A stretch of DNA of 64,000 bases from Saccharomycopsis fibuligera x Saccharomycopsis cf. fibuligera (taxonomy: Eukaryota; Ascomycota; Saccharomycetes; Ascoideales; Saccharomycopsidaceae). Under the pieces are notes generated by a model. It saw only the letters and a list, made by a program, of their open reading frames with translations. It was not told where the DNA came from and did not search any database. The translations under genes were made by a program, and so were the position numbers. The stretch covers positions 2,170,001 through 2,234,000 of the forward strand of contig CP012810.1 of NCBI GenBank assembly GCA_001936135.1, given 5' to 3'. Positions within the stretch are counted from its first letter, which is position 1. Each line of letters opens with the position of its first letter. Positions 12,822-22,548 of the stretch are shown piece by piece.

Positions 12822-15800
12822 ATGGGTATCACACCAGAAATTCTCAATCGTTTGCAGCTCAATCCTCCATGTATTAGAAACATTTGCATTCTTGCTCATG
12901 TCGATCATGGTAAAACAACGCTATCTGATTCCTTGCTTGCCACCAATGGTATAATATCCCAAAGAATGGCAGGCAAAGTGAGATACTTGGATTCCAGACC
13001 GGATGAGCAATTGCGAGGCATTACTATGGAAAGCAGCGCCATATCTTTGTATTTTAGACTCATGAGGAAAAAACTTTCCAAGGATAGCAACAATGGTACC
13101 TCAGAATCCGAAGCTGAAGAGAAACCAGTGGTGGAAGAGCATTTGATCAATTTGATCGATTCCCCCGGTCACATTGATTTCAGCTCAGAGGTTTCAATTG
13201 CCTCAAGATTATGTGATGGTGCACTTGTATTGATTGACGTGGTAGAAGGTATACAGTCTCAGACTGTGACAGTGCTCCGTCAAGCTTGGAATGACAAACT
13301 TAAACCTGTGCTAGTGCTTAATAAAATTGATAGACTTATGGGAGAATTGAAAATGAGTCCCGATGAAGCTTATACTCATTTGAAAAAAATTGTAGAGCAG
13401 GCCAACGCAGTTATTGGCTCATTTTTCGCCGGTCAAAGAATGATTGATGACGAATTATACAGAGAGAGTTTGGAAAAGAATCCAGAAACTCAAGAATACA
13501 TTGAAAAAGATGACAGCCATTTATATTTCCAACCGGAAAAAAATAACGTGATCTTTGCTAGTGCTATAGATAACTGGGGGTTCACCATTCAACAATTCAG
13601 TGCCTTTTATGAGAAAAAGCTTGGATATAAGAAAGAGAACTTGCAAAAAGTGCTTTGGGGTGATTTTTACTTGGATCCGAAAACCAAAAAAGTAATTAAC
13701 TACAAGGGTTTGAAAGGAAGAACTTTGAAACCTTTGTTTGTTTCTTTGATTTTGGACAATATTTGGAAGATTTATGCTAACACAGTTACTTTAAGAGACC
13801 AAGAAGTCTTGAATAAAATTATAACCACTTTGAATATAAAAATCTTGCCAAGAGATCTCAGATCAAAGGATAGTAAAGCGCTTCTTAGACAAATAATGTC
13901 TCAGTGGTTACCAATATCCAGTTCTATATTGATAACAGTGGTAGAGCAACTTCTACCTCCAGTTGAAGCACAAAAAATTCGTATACCTGCAATCTTGGAT
14001 GCGGTTCCAAACTCAGAACTCATCGATCCAAAGCTTCAAGATGCCATGTTGCTGTGTGACATGAACGGTCCAGTTTCTTGCTATGTTTCCAAAATGATTA
14101 GTGTGCCAGATGATGAACTACCAAAGAACTCCAAGTTGGCGTTATCTGCTGATGAAAAAGCAGAATTAGGAAGAGCTGCTAGAGAAAAGGCAATGAAGGC
14201 TGCTGAACAAGCAAGACAATTTTCTGAAGAAAAAAAGCTTAGCGATGATGTGAACGATTTGAAGATTGTGGATAACAACACTAATATCGTTAGTATTGAT
14301 AATTCAATCGCTAATGATTTTGGTGATTTTGGCGATTTTGAAAAAGATTTTGAAACTTTGCAAGATGATGCTATTGAAGTGCCTAAAGAAAGTCTTATTG
14401 GGTTTGCTAGAGTGTATAGTGGTACTTTAAAAGTTGGTCAAGAATTGAACGTGCTTGGTCCAAAATATGATCCAAAAAATCCAACAGAACATATCACTAC
14501 TATTGTTATCGAAGATTTGTATCTATTAATGGGAAGAGAGTTGCTTGCCATTGATCAAGTTCCTGCCGGTAACATTGTTGGTATTGGAGGTCTTGCTGGT
14601 AAAATTTTGAAAAATGGTTCTTTAATTGATCAAAGCGTTGTGGGGGTTAATTTGGCCGGTATTTCTTTTGCATCCCCACCAATTGTGAAAGTTGCGCTTG
14701 AGCCAGTGAATCCAATTTATTTGGACAAACTTGAACATGGATTGAAATTGCTTGTGGAAAGCGATCCATGTGCTGAATCCTACATTACTGAAAATGGTGA
14801 AAATATCTTGATGACATCGGGAGAATTGCATCTTGAAAGATGTTTGAAAGATTTGAAAGAAAGATTTGCTGGGGTGGATATTCAAGCTTCAGAACCGGCA
14901 ATTCCTTACCGTGAGACTATTGTTTACTCCTTAGAGATGAACCCAGTTAAAAACCCAGAACTTGGAAGAGGTAACAACTTGATCAAGGTTGGAGAATGGG
15001 AAATCTCAGTAGGTGTTAAGCCACTTCCTAAACCAATAACTGATTATTTGATAAACAACAGTGCGTTGATTCATGCGGTGATAAATTTGAGGAAAAAAGA
15101 TAAAGCTGATACTTTGAAGAAAGAATTGGCCTCAATTTTTGATATTGAACTCGAAGATCTGAAATTGAAAGAGTTTTACAGCGCTAAAATTGTGGATCAA
15201 CTAGTCGCCTTTGGACCAAGAAGAACTGGTCCAAACATTCTTGTTGATAAATCCGGTAAATTGTCAAAAGTCTTCCAAGACGTTAAAAATACCAACCGTC
15301 TTGCTTTTGAAGACACTTTATTAAACGGTTTCCAGCTTGCTATTACAGAAGGTCCATTAGCCGCTGAACCAGTGCAAGGTATTGCAGTATTTGTGGAATC
15401 AATAAATACCATCAACACTCCAGAGCAGCAGTTTACCGAAAATGCTGGCGAAGCCGATGTCAACGTTAGCAATTTCTCTGGTCGTTTGCTCAAACAAACT
15501 AAAGATGCTATTCAAGCTGGATTTCTTGATTGGTCCCCTCGTATCATGCTTGCGATGTACAGTTGTGATATTCAAGCCACTGCTGAAGTATTGGGGAAAG
15601 TTTACGGTGTGGTGCAAAAACGTCGTGGTCGTATTATTTCTGAGGAAATGAAAGAAGGTACATTACTTTTTAGCATTCATGCATTGATCCCTGTTACTGA
15701 AGCATTTGGGTTTTCTGAGGAGTTCAGAAAAAAAACCTCGGGGGCAGCTATCCCGCAATTGGTTTTCCATGGGTATGAAATCATTGACGAGGATCCATTT

Positions 15801-15965
15801 TGGGTTCCTACTACTGAGGAAGAACTTGAACAGTTGGGTACATTTGCAGAAAGAGAAAACGTGGCTAGAAGATATATGAACAATATTAGAAAAAGCAAAG
15901 GTCTTTTTGTGGAGGAAAAAGCAGTGCAAAATGCTGAAAAGCAAAGAACTCTTAGAAAGGACTAA
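12822..15965 (+). CDS. RIA1: Ria1/Efl1, elongation-factor-like GTPase for 60S maturation
   Basis: This 1,047-aa GTPase of the EF-2 family works in the cytoplasm. With Sdo1 it releases Tif6 from pre-60S subunits so that they can join 40S. G1 is AHVDHGKTT (about residues 25-33), the switch II DSPGH is near 113, and NKID is near 166. A family-typical insertion sits in domain II and contains an acidic stretch (DFGDFGDFEKDFE, about residues 500-512). The elongation-factor domains III-V follow, including GELHLERCL and FGPRRTGPNIL. The start ATG at 12822 is followed directly by the conserved N-terminus. Only two in-frame CTG codons occur (14052 and 15159). Length matches the family (about 1,110 aa). 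It is convergent with SNX41. Confidence 0.95.
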   Translation: MGITPEILNRLQLNPPCIRNICILAHVDHGKTTLSDSLLATNGIISQRMAGKVRYLDSRPDEQLRGITMESSAISLYFRLMRKKLSKDSNNGTSESEAEEKPVVEEHLINLIDSPGHIDFSSEVSIASRLCDGALVLIDVVEGIQSQTVTVLRQAWNDKLKPVLVLNKIDRLMGELKMSPDEAYTHLKKIVEQANAVIGSFFAGQRMIDDELYRESLEKNPETQEYIEKDDSHLYFQPEKNNVIFASAIDNWGFTIQQFSAFYEKKLGYKKENLQKVLWGDFYLDPKTKKVINYKGLKGRTLKPLFVSLILDNIWKIYANTVTLRDQEVLNKIITTLNIKILPRDLRSKDSKALLRQIMSQWLPISSSILITVVEQLLPPVEAQKIRIPAILDAVPNSELIDPKLQDAMLLCDMNGPVSCYVSKMISVPDDELPKNSKLALSADEKAELGRAAREKAMKAAEQARQFSEEKKLSDDVNDLKIVDNNTNIVSIDNSIANDFGDFGDFEKDFETLQDDAIEVPKESLIGFARVYSGTLKVGQELNVLGPKYDPKNPTEHITTIVIEDLYLLMGRELLAIDQVPAGNIVGIGGLAGKILKNGSLIDQSVVGVNLAGISFASPPIVKVALEPVNPIYLDKLEHGLKLLVESDPCAESYITENGENILMTSGELHLERCLKDLKERFAGVDIQASEPAIPYRETIVYSLEMNPVKNPELGRGNNLIKVGEWEISVGVKPLPKPITDYLINNSALIHAVINLRKKDKADTLKKELASIFDIELEDLKLKEFYSAKIVDQLVAFGPRRTGPNILVDKSGKLSKVFQDVKNTNRLAFEDTLLNGFQLAITEGPLAAEPVQGIAVFVESINTINTPEQQFTENAGEADVNVSNFSGRLLKQTKDAIQAGFLDWSPRIMLAMYSCDIQATAEVLGKVYGVVQKRRGRIISEEMKEGTLLFSIHALIPVTEAFGFSEEFRKKTSGAAIPQLVFHGYEIIDEDPFWVPTTEEELEQLGTFAERENVARRYMNNIRKSKGLFVEEKAVQNAEKQRTLRKD

Positions 15966-16358
15966 ATAATGTGGACAATGATTAAGTGCATTCTGAAACA
16001 AATATAAAATTTAATACAAAAATTATTTTGTTACTTTTTGATGTAGCGCGATGTTTAGCTAGATACTTTTAGTTTTTCTCATAACAATAACGCCTACTTC
16101 TTAGATTGAAACAAACAAAAACAGAACAAAAAAGTCAGATTGAAGTCAAAGCAAAACATATACATAAAATACGTAAAAGAAAAAAAAAGTGAAAAAGTGA
16201 AACAAAAAAGTAAAACAAAAAAGTAAAACAAAAAAGTAAAACAAAAAAGTAAAACAATAGAAATAATGCAAAATATTAACTTGAAGTGATTACAAAAATA
16301 ACCGATGATATAAATTAAGAAGAAAGATTATAACAAGTATAATTCCTTGAATAATTAA
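15966..16358. other. Convergent intergenic region, RIA1 / SNX41
   Basis: These 393 bp are very A-rich on the plus strand and hold both 3' ends and a 13-bp tandem repeat at about 16199-16256. No gene is seen. Confidence 0.6.
16199..16256. repeat. Tandem 13-bp repeat (AAAACAAAAAAGT unit)
   Basis: GT dinucleotides recur at a strict 13-bp period (16210, 16223, 16236, 16249), giving about four to five nearly identical copies. The array lies in the 3' flank of RIA1. Confidence 0.9.
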
Positions 16359-19300
16359 TCAATACTCCTCATCATTTTCACTACCGCTCAAATTGCCAAA
16401 TATTCCACCAAACTCACCACCATCATTAACTATTATACCAGCCTTGGTGGCATCATCGTCATCATAAGTATCGTCGTCATATTCATCATTTTCATCTTCA
16501 TTTTCATCTTCATCTTCATCTTCATCTTCGTTACTCACATCTCCCAAAATTCCATTCTCTTGTCTTCCAAAAATATCATCATTATCGTAATTAGCCCTCT
16601 TTAACACCGTGTTGCCACGAGAACCTACGAGTTCCGCCATTGTGTCCACAGGAGTTACTTTCGAATTATGCTGATAAATCTGTTCTTCAAGATACTCTGC
16701 ACTCAACCTATTCAATACATTGTCGTTGTTGCTGTTTGTGATGTTTCTGTTACTATTGAAGTTTTGACCATTGTTGGCCTCTTTTTCAAGTAAGTCCCTT
16801 TGTCTTTTGATGAGGTCCTCTTTGGGAAATCTGACGTATCTTGGTAACCTATTATCGTACTTGTAGTTGAATTTTAAATCGTAAATGTTATTCTTAATGA
16901 AATCGTTCACTTGAACCCAATGGCTGAGGTTCTCTTGTAAAAATTTGAGGAAAATTTTGGCAAATTTATGATTAAGCTTTGTCATTTCCAATCTTAAAAA
17001 CCCGATTAATCGTTTAATGTTCTCTTTAAGGCCTTCGGAAACCCGTTTGACATCATTAGCAGCAATCGAGGCTAAGTGTTGCAATGTCATGATTTCCTTT
17101 TTCAACTTTTTGATTTCCTGATTACGTTGCATGCGAGTCATAGTCTCGGGGTTAGATGCTTTCCCAGTGAATAAGTTTAGCCAACTAAATGAACCTCCTT
17201 GTTTGGCAAGTATTGGGCTGATGGCTTCTTCGTGTAACACCAAGTTCCCCACCCCTGGAGCCAAAGATTGATCAAAATCAGTACTATTAATACTACTAGT
17301 AGTATTATCGCTATCCATTCCGCTGTTCATGTTATTATAGGCTTGAATCCTCAGAGACTGTTTCTGTTCTCTCAACAATTGCTTTTGTTTTTGAATTTCG
17401 AGTCTTTGGTAAGCTTGTTTCATTGTGTTACTTTCATTCAAATTACGTTTCAAAACTTCCTCAAGTCTTTGGTATTTCAAATCAATGTCAAAGTACTGTT
17501 GCAACAACTTCTTTTTGTCTCTTAATCTTTTGTTTATTGACAAATATTGCAAATCTTTTAGCTTTTTGAATCTCATTACCTCATTTAACGTGTTTTTAAG
17601 CATTGCGTTGATTTCCATCAATGGCTCTTGAAAATTTGTCATTAAAGAATATTCCAACATTTCAATATTTATAAACTCGTTATCAATGGACTGTCCAACT
17701 TTTTCAATAGCTGAAGAAAGTGCATAAAGCTGTTCAAAGTCTTTATTTTGTGATTGAGTGAGGTTTTGCTTTAAACGCTGGATATCATCATCGGATACAA
17801 AAACCCCCTCGTCACCATTATTGCCAGTATCGTTGATATTTAACTTCCCAGAATTGCGATGGTATTTGGGTATTTCAAAATCAGGTTGAAATGTCATAGT
17901 GAAATTAAATTCTAAAGAGAAAGCATTAAAGTACGCCCCAAGAGTTGAAAGATTTTTTATAAGAGTCTCAAAACTTCTGTGGAGATCACTTTCACAATCT
18001 ATTATAGGCTTTAGAGTTTTGGAAAACGCAAGAATGTATTTCTCAACCATTTTGAAATATTGGAAATCGTCAAAACTAATAATTTCAACTTCTTTATTAA
18101 AATCAAATTGTGATAATGATGTAGAAGAATCATTATTTATTGAAAGTAATGGGCGTTCGGATGTACTCAACTGTTTTTTTTTAGGTGACGTATCAACACG
18201 CAATTCTTCTGCTTGTCTTTTTTCTCTATCAAGTATTGAGCGGTACGTCTTTATCGCTTGGTCGTAATTTCCAATGGAACTATGCAAAGGAGTTGGTAAC
18301 AAATTGTGATAAGGACTAATTTTAAATGGATTCAAAGGGTCATTCAAAAGCGGATTTTTTTGGAGTAGTGTGACCGGTGGTAATTTCAATATATCTTGAA
18401 AACTTGTTGCCGTAGGATCCAAAAATTTGAGAAATATCATATTAAACTTGATTGGCGGTAATTTGTCCAGACCTTGGTCAGGATTATAGTTAGAGTAAGA
18501 CATTACTCTGTTGAGAAAAAAACGTAAAGCTCGTTTACGATTTTCAATAAATTTAACATCTGATTTTTGAACATTAAGAGGATTCCTCATATAGTTTTTG
18601 AACGAATGCTTCTCTGGCAATGAAGGTAGCAAAAATGTGGGATACATTTTTGCAAGGATCTTGCGTAACTTGTCAAAATCCGAATATCTTCTTCTAATCT
18701 CCAAATTCTTAAGTTTTATAATATAGACAATAACAATTTTGTTCTTCTTGTCTTTGAGCTGTATAATATAAGGGACATCAATCTGAATGTTAGGATATTT
18801 GGATAGTATTTCTAAGGGTGTTGTTTCAGTATCTGAGTAGAAATCCAAAGGGTTTGCAGACGATATAGTGGTATTTGCCTGGTCAATTAAGCCCCTTTCA
18901 TACTCTTCTTGCTTGTCGTTATCAATGATACTAGCATCATTGTCTATCAAGATATTATTGGGAGGCCTGTAGTTGATCCATGATTCTGGAGACGAGTCCA
19001 CGTTGCTGGATCTGACAGGAGAAGTTGTTGTTATGGTAGACAAATGCCTATTTGGACTAATCTGAGGATCTTTTAAATTATCCTGATTTTGGCTATGTGA
19101 TATTGCGATATTCGATGTTATTGGATCGTTGCGACCTTCTTGGTTGGAATTGAAGGAAGCGCTTCTACCATTATCATTACTAAGTGAAGGTGCTGCCTGT
19201 AGCTCATTGGTCTTGGTAACATCGTTGAAGATATCACTGACAAAGGCATTGCCCCCTAGTATGTCATTACTGGCATCGCTCTCTTTTTTAAAAATGTTAA

Positions 19301-19550
19301 TGGAAGACGAATGGTCGCCCTGAGCAAAGATGTTGTGATGGCGGTTCAGAGGGTGGGAAAGGAAACCATGGTCTGGAGAGGCAAAGTTGCTATTTCGCGC
19401 AGACAGAATGGGTGAGGAGGACGCAATGCCAGAGGCAAACAAGTGGTCGCTACCAGCAAAGGGGTTGTTGTCTTCCTCGTCGTCAAAAGCCGACATTGTG
19501 CTGGGCTTCTGGCGTTGTGTAGCTGCTGAATGGGTATAATGTTTATTCAA
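16359..19550 (-). CDS. SNX41: PX-BAR sorting nexin, Snx41 type
   Basis: The open frame is 1,063 aa. The likelier start is the internal Met at 19496, giving MSAFDDEEDNNPFAGSDHLF; the EDNNPF opening is typical of fungal Snx41. A disordered region with Ser, Asn and Asp precedes a PX domain at about 265-380 (YIIKLKNLEIRRRYSDFDKL, then FLLPSLPEKH), with the RRYSDF phosphoinositide-binding motif. A long BAR-like helical region covers about 500-900 (LGAYFNAFSLEF; many heptads). The tail is very acidic (DEDEDEDENEDE). Snx41 works with Snx4/Atg24 and Atg20 in endosome-to-Golgi recycling and selective autophagy. Sc Snx41 is only about 625 aa, so this copy is enlarged at both ends. Atg20 is the main alternative name. 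Confidence 0.75.
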   Translation of the reverse strand: MNKHYTHSAATQRQKPSTMSAFDDEEDNNPFAGSDHLFASGIASSSPILSARNSNFASPDHGFLSHPLNRHHNIFAQGDHSSSINIFKKESDASNDILGGNAFVSDIFNDVTKTNELQAAPSLSNDNGRSASFNSNQEGRNDPITSNIAISHSQNQDNLKDPQISPNRHLSTITTTSPVRSSNVDSSPESWINYRPPNNILIDNDASIIDNDKQEEYERGLIDQANTTISSANPLDFYSDTETTPLEILSKYPNIQIDVPYIIQLKDKKNKIVIVYIIKLKNLEIRRRYSDFDKLRKILAKMYPTFLLPSLPEKHSFKNYMRNPLNVQKSDVKFIENRKRALRFFLNRVMSYSNYNPDQGLDKLPPIKFNMIFLKFLDPTATSFQDILKLPPVTLLQKNPLLNDPLNPFKISPYHNLLPTPLHSSIGNYDQAIKTYRSILDREKRQAEELRVDTSPKKKQLSTSERPLLSINNDSSTSLSQFDFNKEVEIISFDDFQYFKMVEKYILAFSKTLKPIIDCESDLHRSFETLIKNLSTLGAYFNAFSLEFNFTMTFQPDFEIPKYHRNSGKLNINDTGNNGDEGVFVSDDDIQRLKQNLTQSQNKDFEQLYALSSAIEKVGQSIDNEFINIEMLEYSLMTNFQEPLMEINAMLKNTLNEVMRFKKLKDLQYLSINKRLRDKKKLLQQYFDIDLKYQRLEEVLKRNLNESNTMKQAYQRLEIQKQKQLLREQKQSLRIQAYNNMNSGMDSDNTTSSINSTDFDQSLAPGVGNLVLHEEAISPILAKQGGSFSWLNLFTGKASNPETMTRMQRNQEIKKLKKEIMTLQHLASIAANDVKRVSEGLKENIKRLIGFLRLEMTKLNHKFAKIFLKFLQENLSHWVQVNDFIKNNIYDLKFNYKYDNRLPRYVRFPKEDLIKRQRDLLEKEANNGQNFNSNRNITNSNNDNVLNRLSAEYLEEQIYQHNSKVTPVDTMAELVGSRGNTVLKRANYDNDDIFGRQENGILGDVSNEDEDEDEDENEDENDEYDDDTYDDDDATKAGIIVNDGGEFGGIFGNLSGSENDEEY

Positions 19551-19894
19551 TTGTCAATTTTTGTATATCAATATTGTATCAAATCAATATTCTCACAACA
19601 ATAAAGGCGATGGCGATGCTGGCGATAAGCGCAGGAGAAGGAACAGCATTGGGCACGTGCACATGAACGTTGACTGGAAATCAATAAACTTTGAATCTTT
19701 AATTTGCCTCCCAAAGACATCAGCATCATCAATAGCAATAGGACCAATATATACCACCAATACTGCCAACACCATCAGCTATTATACCAAGTAAATAATC
19801 CAGACAGCATCACTTCACTTACCATTTTGAAAATCCACCACTACCTGTGCCGCAATCTTAGCAAAAAAAACCATAGCATGGCTGCTCAGTGAAA
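19551..19894. promoter_or_regulatory. Divergent promoter, SNX41 / MUB1
   Basis: This 344-bp shared upstream region includes a CACGTG E-box at 19654-19659 (Cbf1/Pho4-type core). At 19703-19711, TTTGCCTCC is the complement of GGAGGCAAA, one base off the Rpn4 PACE. A five-codon upstream ORF (19878-19892) lies just before the MUB1 start. Confidence 0.5.
19878..19892 (+). promoter_or_regulatory. Short uORF before MUB1 (Met-Ala-Ala-Gln-stop)
   Basis: ATG GCT GCT CAG TGA ends two bases before the MUB1 ATG at 19895. If it lies within the transcript, it would force reinitiation or leaky scanning. Whether the transcript starts upstream of it is unknown. Confidence 0.5.
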
Positions 19895-22484
19895 ATGAGA
19901 CTCTCCAATTACAAGAATATTCCTGCTAATAAAGCCTCGATATCCATCACAGCCACGCTCTACGACAGACGTGCTTTAGACTGTACCACTGATAAGCCAT
20001 TGGTTAATTCTTTGAACAACCTCACTTTTCTCGCAAGCAGTTCTGCCAAAGTCAGAGAAACATTGGTGGCAGATGGCGGCCTTCTGAGACTAGTTGACAT
20101 TTTGAAAGATTGTTATTTGGAAGAGGACGAAAATAATAACATGGAAGATGACCTCAATTTTGATTTCGATCAGACTAGCTTGGATGCGGATGGAGATATA
20201 AGCAGTGCTCTGCTAGGTAGAGCTTACAACGATTTTCAAACCTGCTTTCTCCAGTATTTGAACAAATTACTCACAGATGTCAATAATCTTGGAAATAGGA
20301 CAAAGAGTGAATTTTCCTCATCATGGGGTACTTCTTCACGCTCAAATAACAACACTGATGGCTTCATTTCTGCTAGTGATGAACTATTTTTGCCAACTTC
20401 TGCTTCTGATGGAGGACCTGATTTGGATGGTCCCTCTTCATTGAAAGTATTTGATATTAACGACAACTTAGTCAAACATTTTAACCTCTTCATCAATTAT
20501 CTCAACAAGTACAGATTTAAGAAAAATTTTCGACGCAAAAAATCGTTAAATGAGAAAAAAATCCTCGTGTCTTGGAAGTGGACATTAACATTGCAGGTTC
20601 TAGTGCTATGCGGAACAAGAGGTAATGAGAAGATAAGGAGAAAAATTGTAGAAAGTGGTATCATTCAGATTGTTTCTACTGTTTTGGATAACTATTTGCT
20701 AGTTAAAAGTGGGAAAATCAATTTGAATGGTAGTAATAACACTGAAACTAGCTCCAGTCCAAGAACACGAAGATCAAATACCTCTGGAAGTACCCAATCA
20801 ACCAATAGCGCTAATGAAAGTTCAGAACAACCAACTATTGATTCAGATATTACGCTGCAGTCTTATCAAGGTTCTGACGAAGGTTTCCACGAGCTGTTTA
20901 ATGAAGTAATCACTTCGATATACAATATTGTTAGCAGCTTAAACGGAGTTTCCGCATCCCGAGAAAATGTCTCTGTTTCAGAAATTCAAGACCAAATACA
21001 ACAATTTGTGCAAAACACTAATCCCCAAAATGATAATTCTGAAAGGAGTGGTAATACAAATTTATTTGTACCACCACAACAGCTACAGTCGCTTGGTAAT
21101 CTTCTTTTAGAGACCTTGAATTTACTTGGGAAAGCGTCTATTTCACATAGTCAACAAACAGGATCTTCTTCATTAAGTGCCGCTGGTCGTCTTCGAAATA
21201 ATGAATCAAATATTCATTTATTGAGATCCATAAGAGCCAATATTCGCATAATAACGTTGCTACTAAGAGGTTTAACTGATAATATGCATCATATCAATGA
21301 GAATTTGAGCCAAATGCAAACTGATGCTTCTGGGAATGCCAATAGAGAAAACGGAATTGGAGTCTCAGCTGATGAAATTCATGAGCTAATAAATCAAACC
21401 AATGCTTTAAATGCGGAAATTGATTTTAATCATCTTTCAAACAATACAGGGGCAAATTTGGATGTTACAAACTCTAGAATGGCGCTGGTTGAGCCCGAAA
21501 GTGCAGCTGCACAACCTGGCAATCGATTTGGATTTGATTCGAATAATAACAGCGCATTGGAGGCTGGTACTTCAGGCAGTACGTCCAGCAATATAACCAA
21601 CATGGCGCAAAGCATTTCAAATGGGCTTGCTCGCTTTGGTGAAGCGTTATCTGGGACTGAGCTTCATGATGTTTCTCGTGCGCAAACAGGAGCAGCTGCT
21701 GAGATACCAGTTAGCAGAGGCAACGAGACTTTTGGGGCACAAACTGAGCTGTCAGAGCATTTCGGTACCTATAATGCTAGCAGTACGGTTAAAAAATTCA
21801 CAAAAGCTTTACGTGAAATCATTTTTGATGACGACAGTAATAACAAACATTATAACACTATAATTTTGAATGATGTACGATCCAGGGATGCAAACAATAA
21901 TCTACTTTACTGGTCAGTAACATCTATGAATAAGGAAATATCGTTAGGTATTGACACAAATGGTAAATTAAATATAGTATGCGATAAAAGAGGGTCTAGA
22001 AGAAATCATTTAGTTTCTGATTTGATTGCCATTTGCAAAGAATTTGAGAAGCCAAGCTGTAATCCTAATGGGGCAATTGGATTGGAAAGATATGCCGGCT
22101 CGATTTTCATAACGAAGACGGACAGTAGGGACCCCAATAATCAGGCTAGTCTTCAAGATAGTCCTTATTATTACAAGATTCTTGCTCATTTATTCAAAAA
22201 TGTCTTTTTTAGGGATTTAGATGGTGTCTTTCGCGCATGTCCAGAACTCAATGGTATTTTTAACAGTACTGAACAAGTTCCTCAACAAGACTTTGTAAAC
22301 GAAGCAGAAGACCATATAGTTGATAATGCCGTCAGCAACGAAACAAGCGACAATGAGGCTTTGAATAATGTTAATAATATTCACAGCGATAATAGTGCCA
22401 ATATTGCTGAGAATACTACTACCAATTTTGTTACTAATTTTACTACTAATATTACTAATACTGCTAATGCTACTATTGATAATA

Positions 22485-22548
<64 letters not shown>

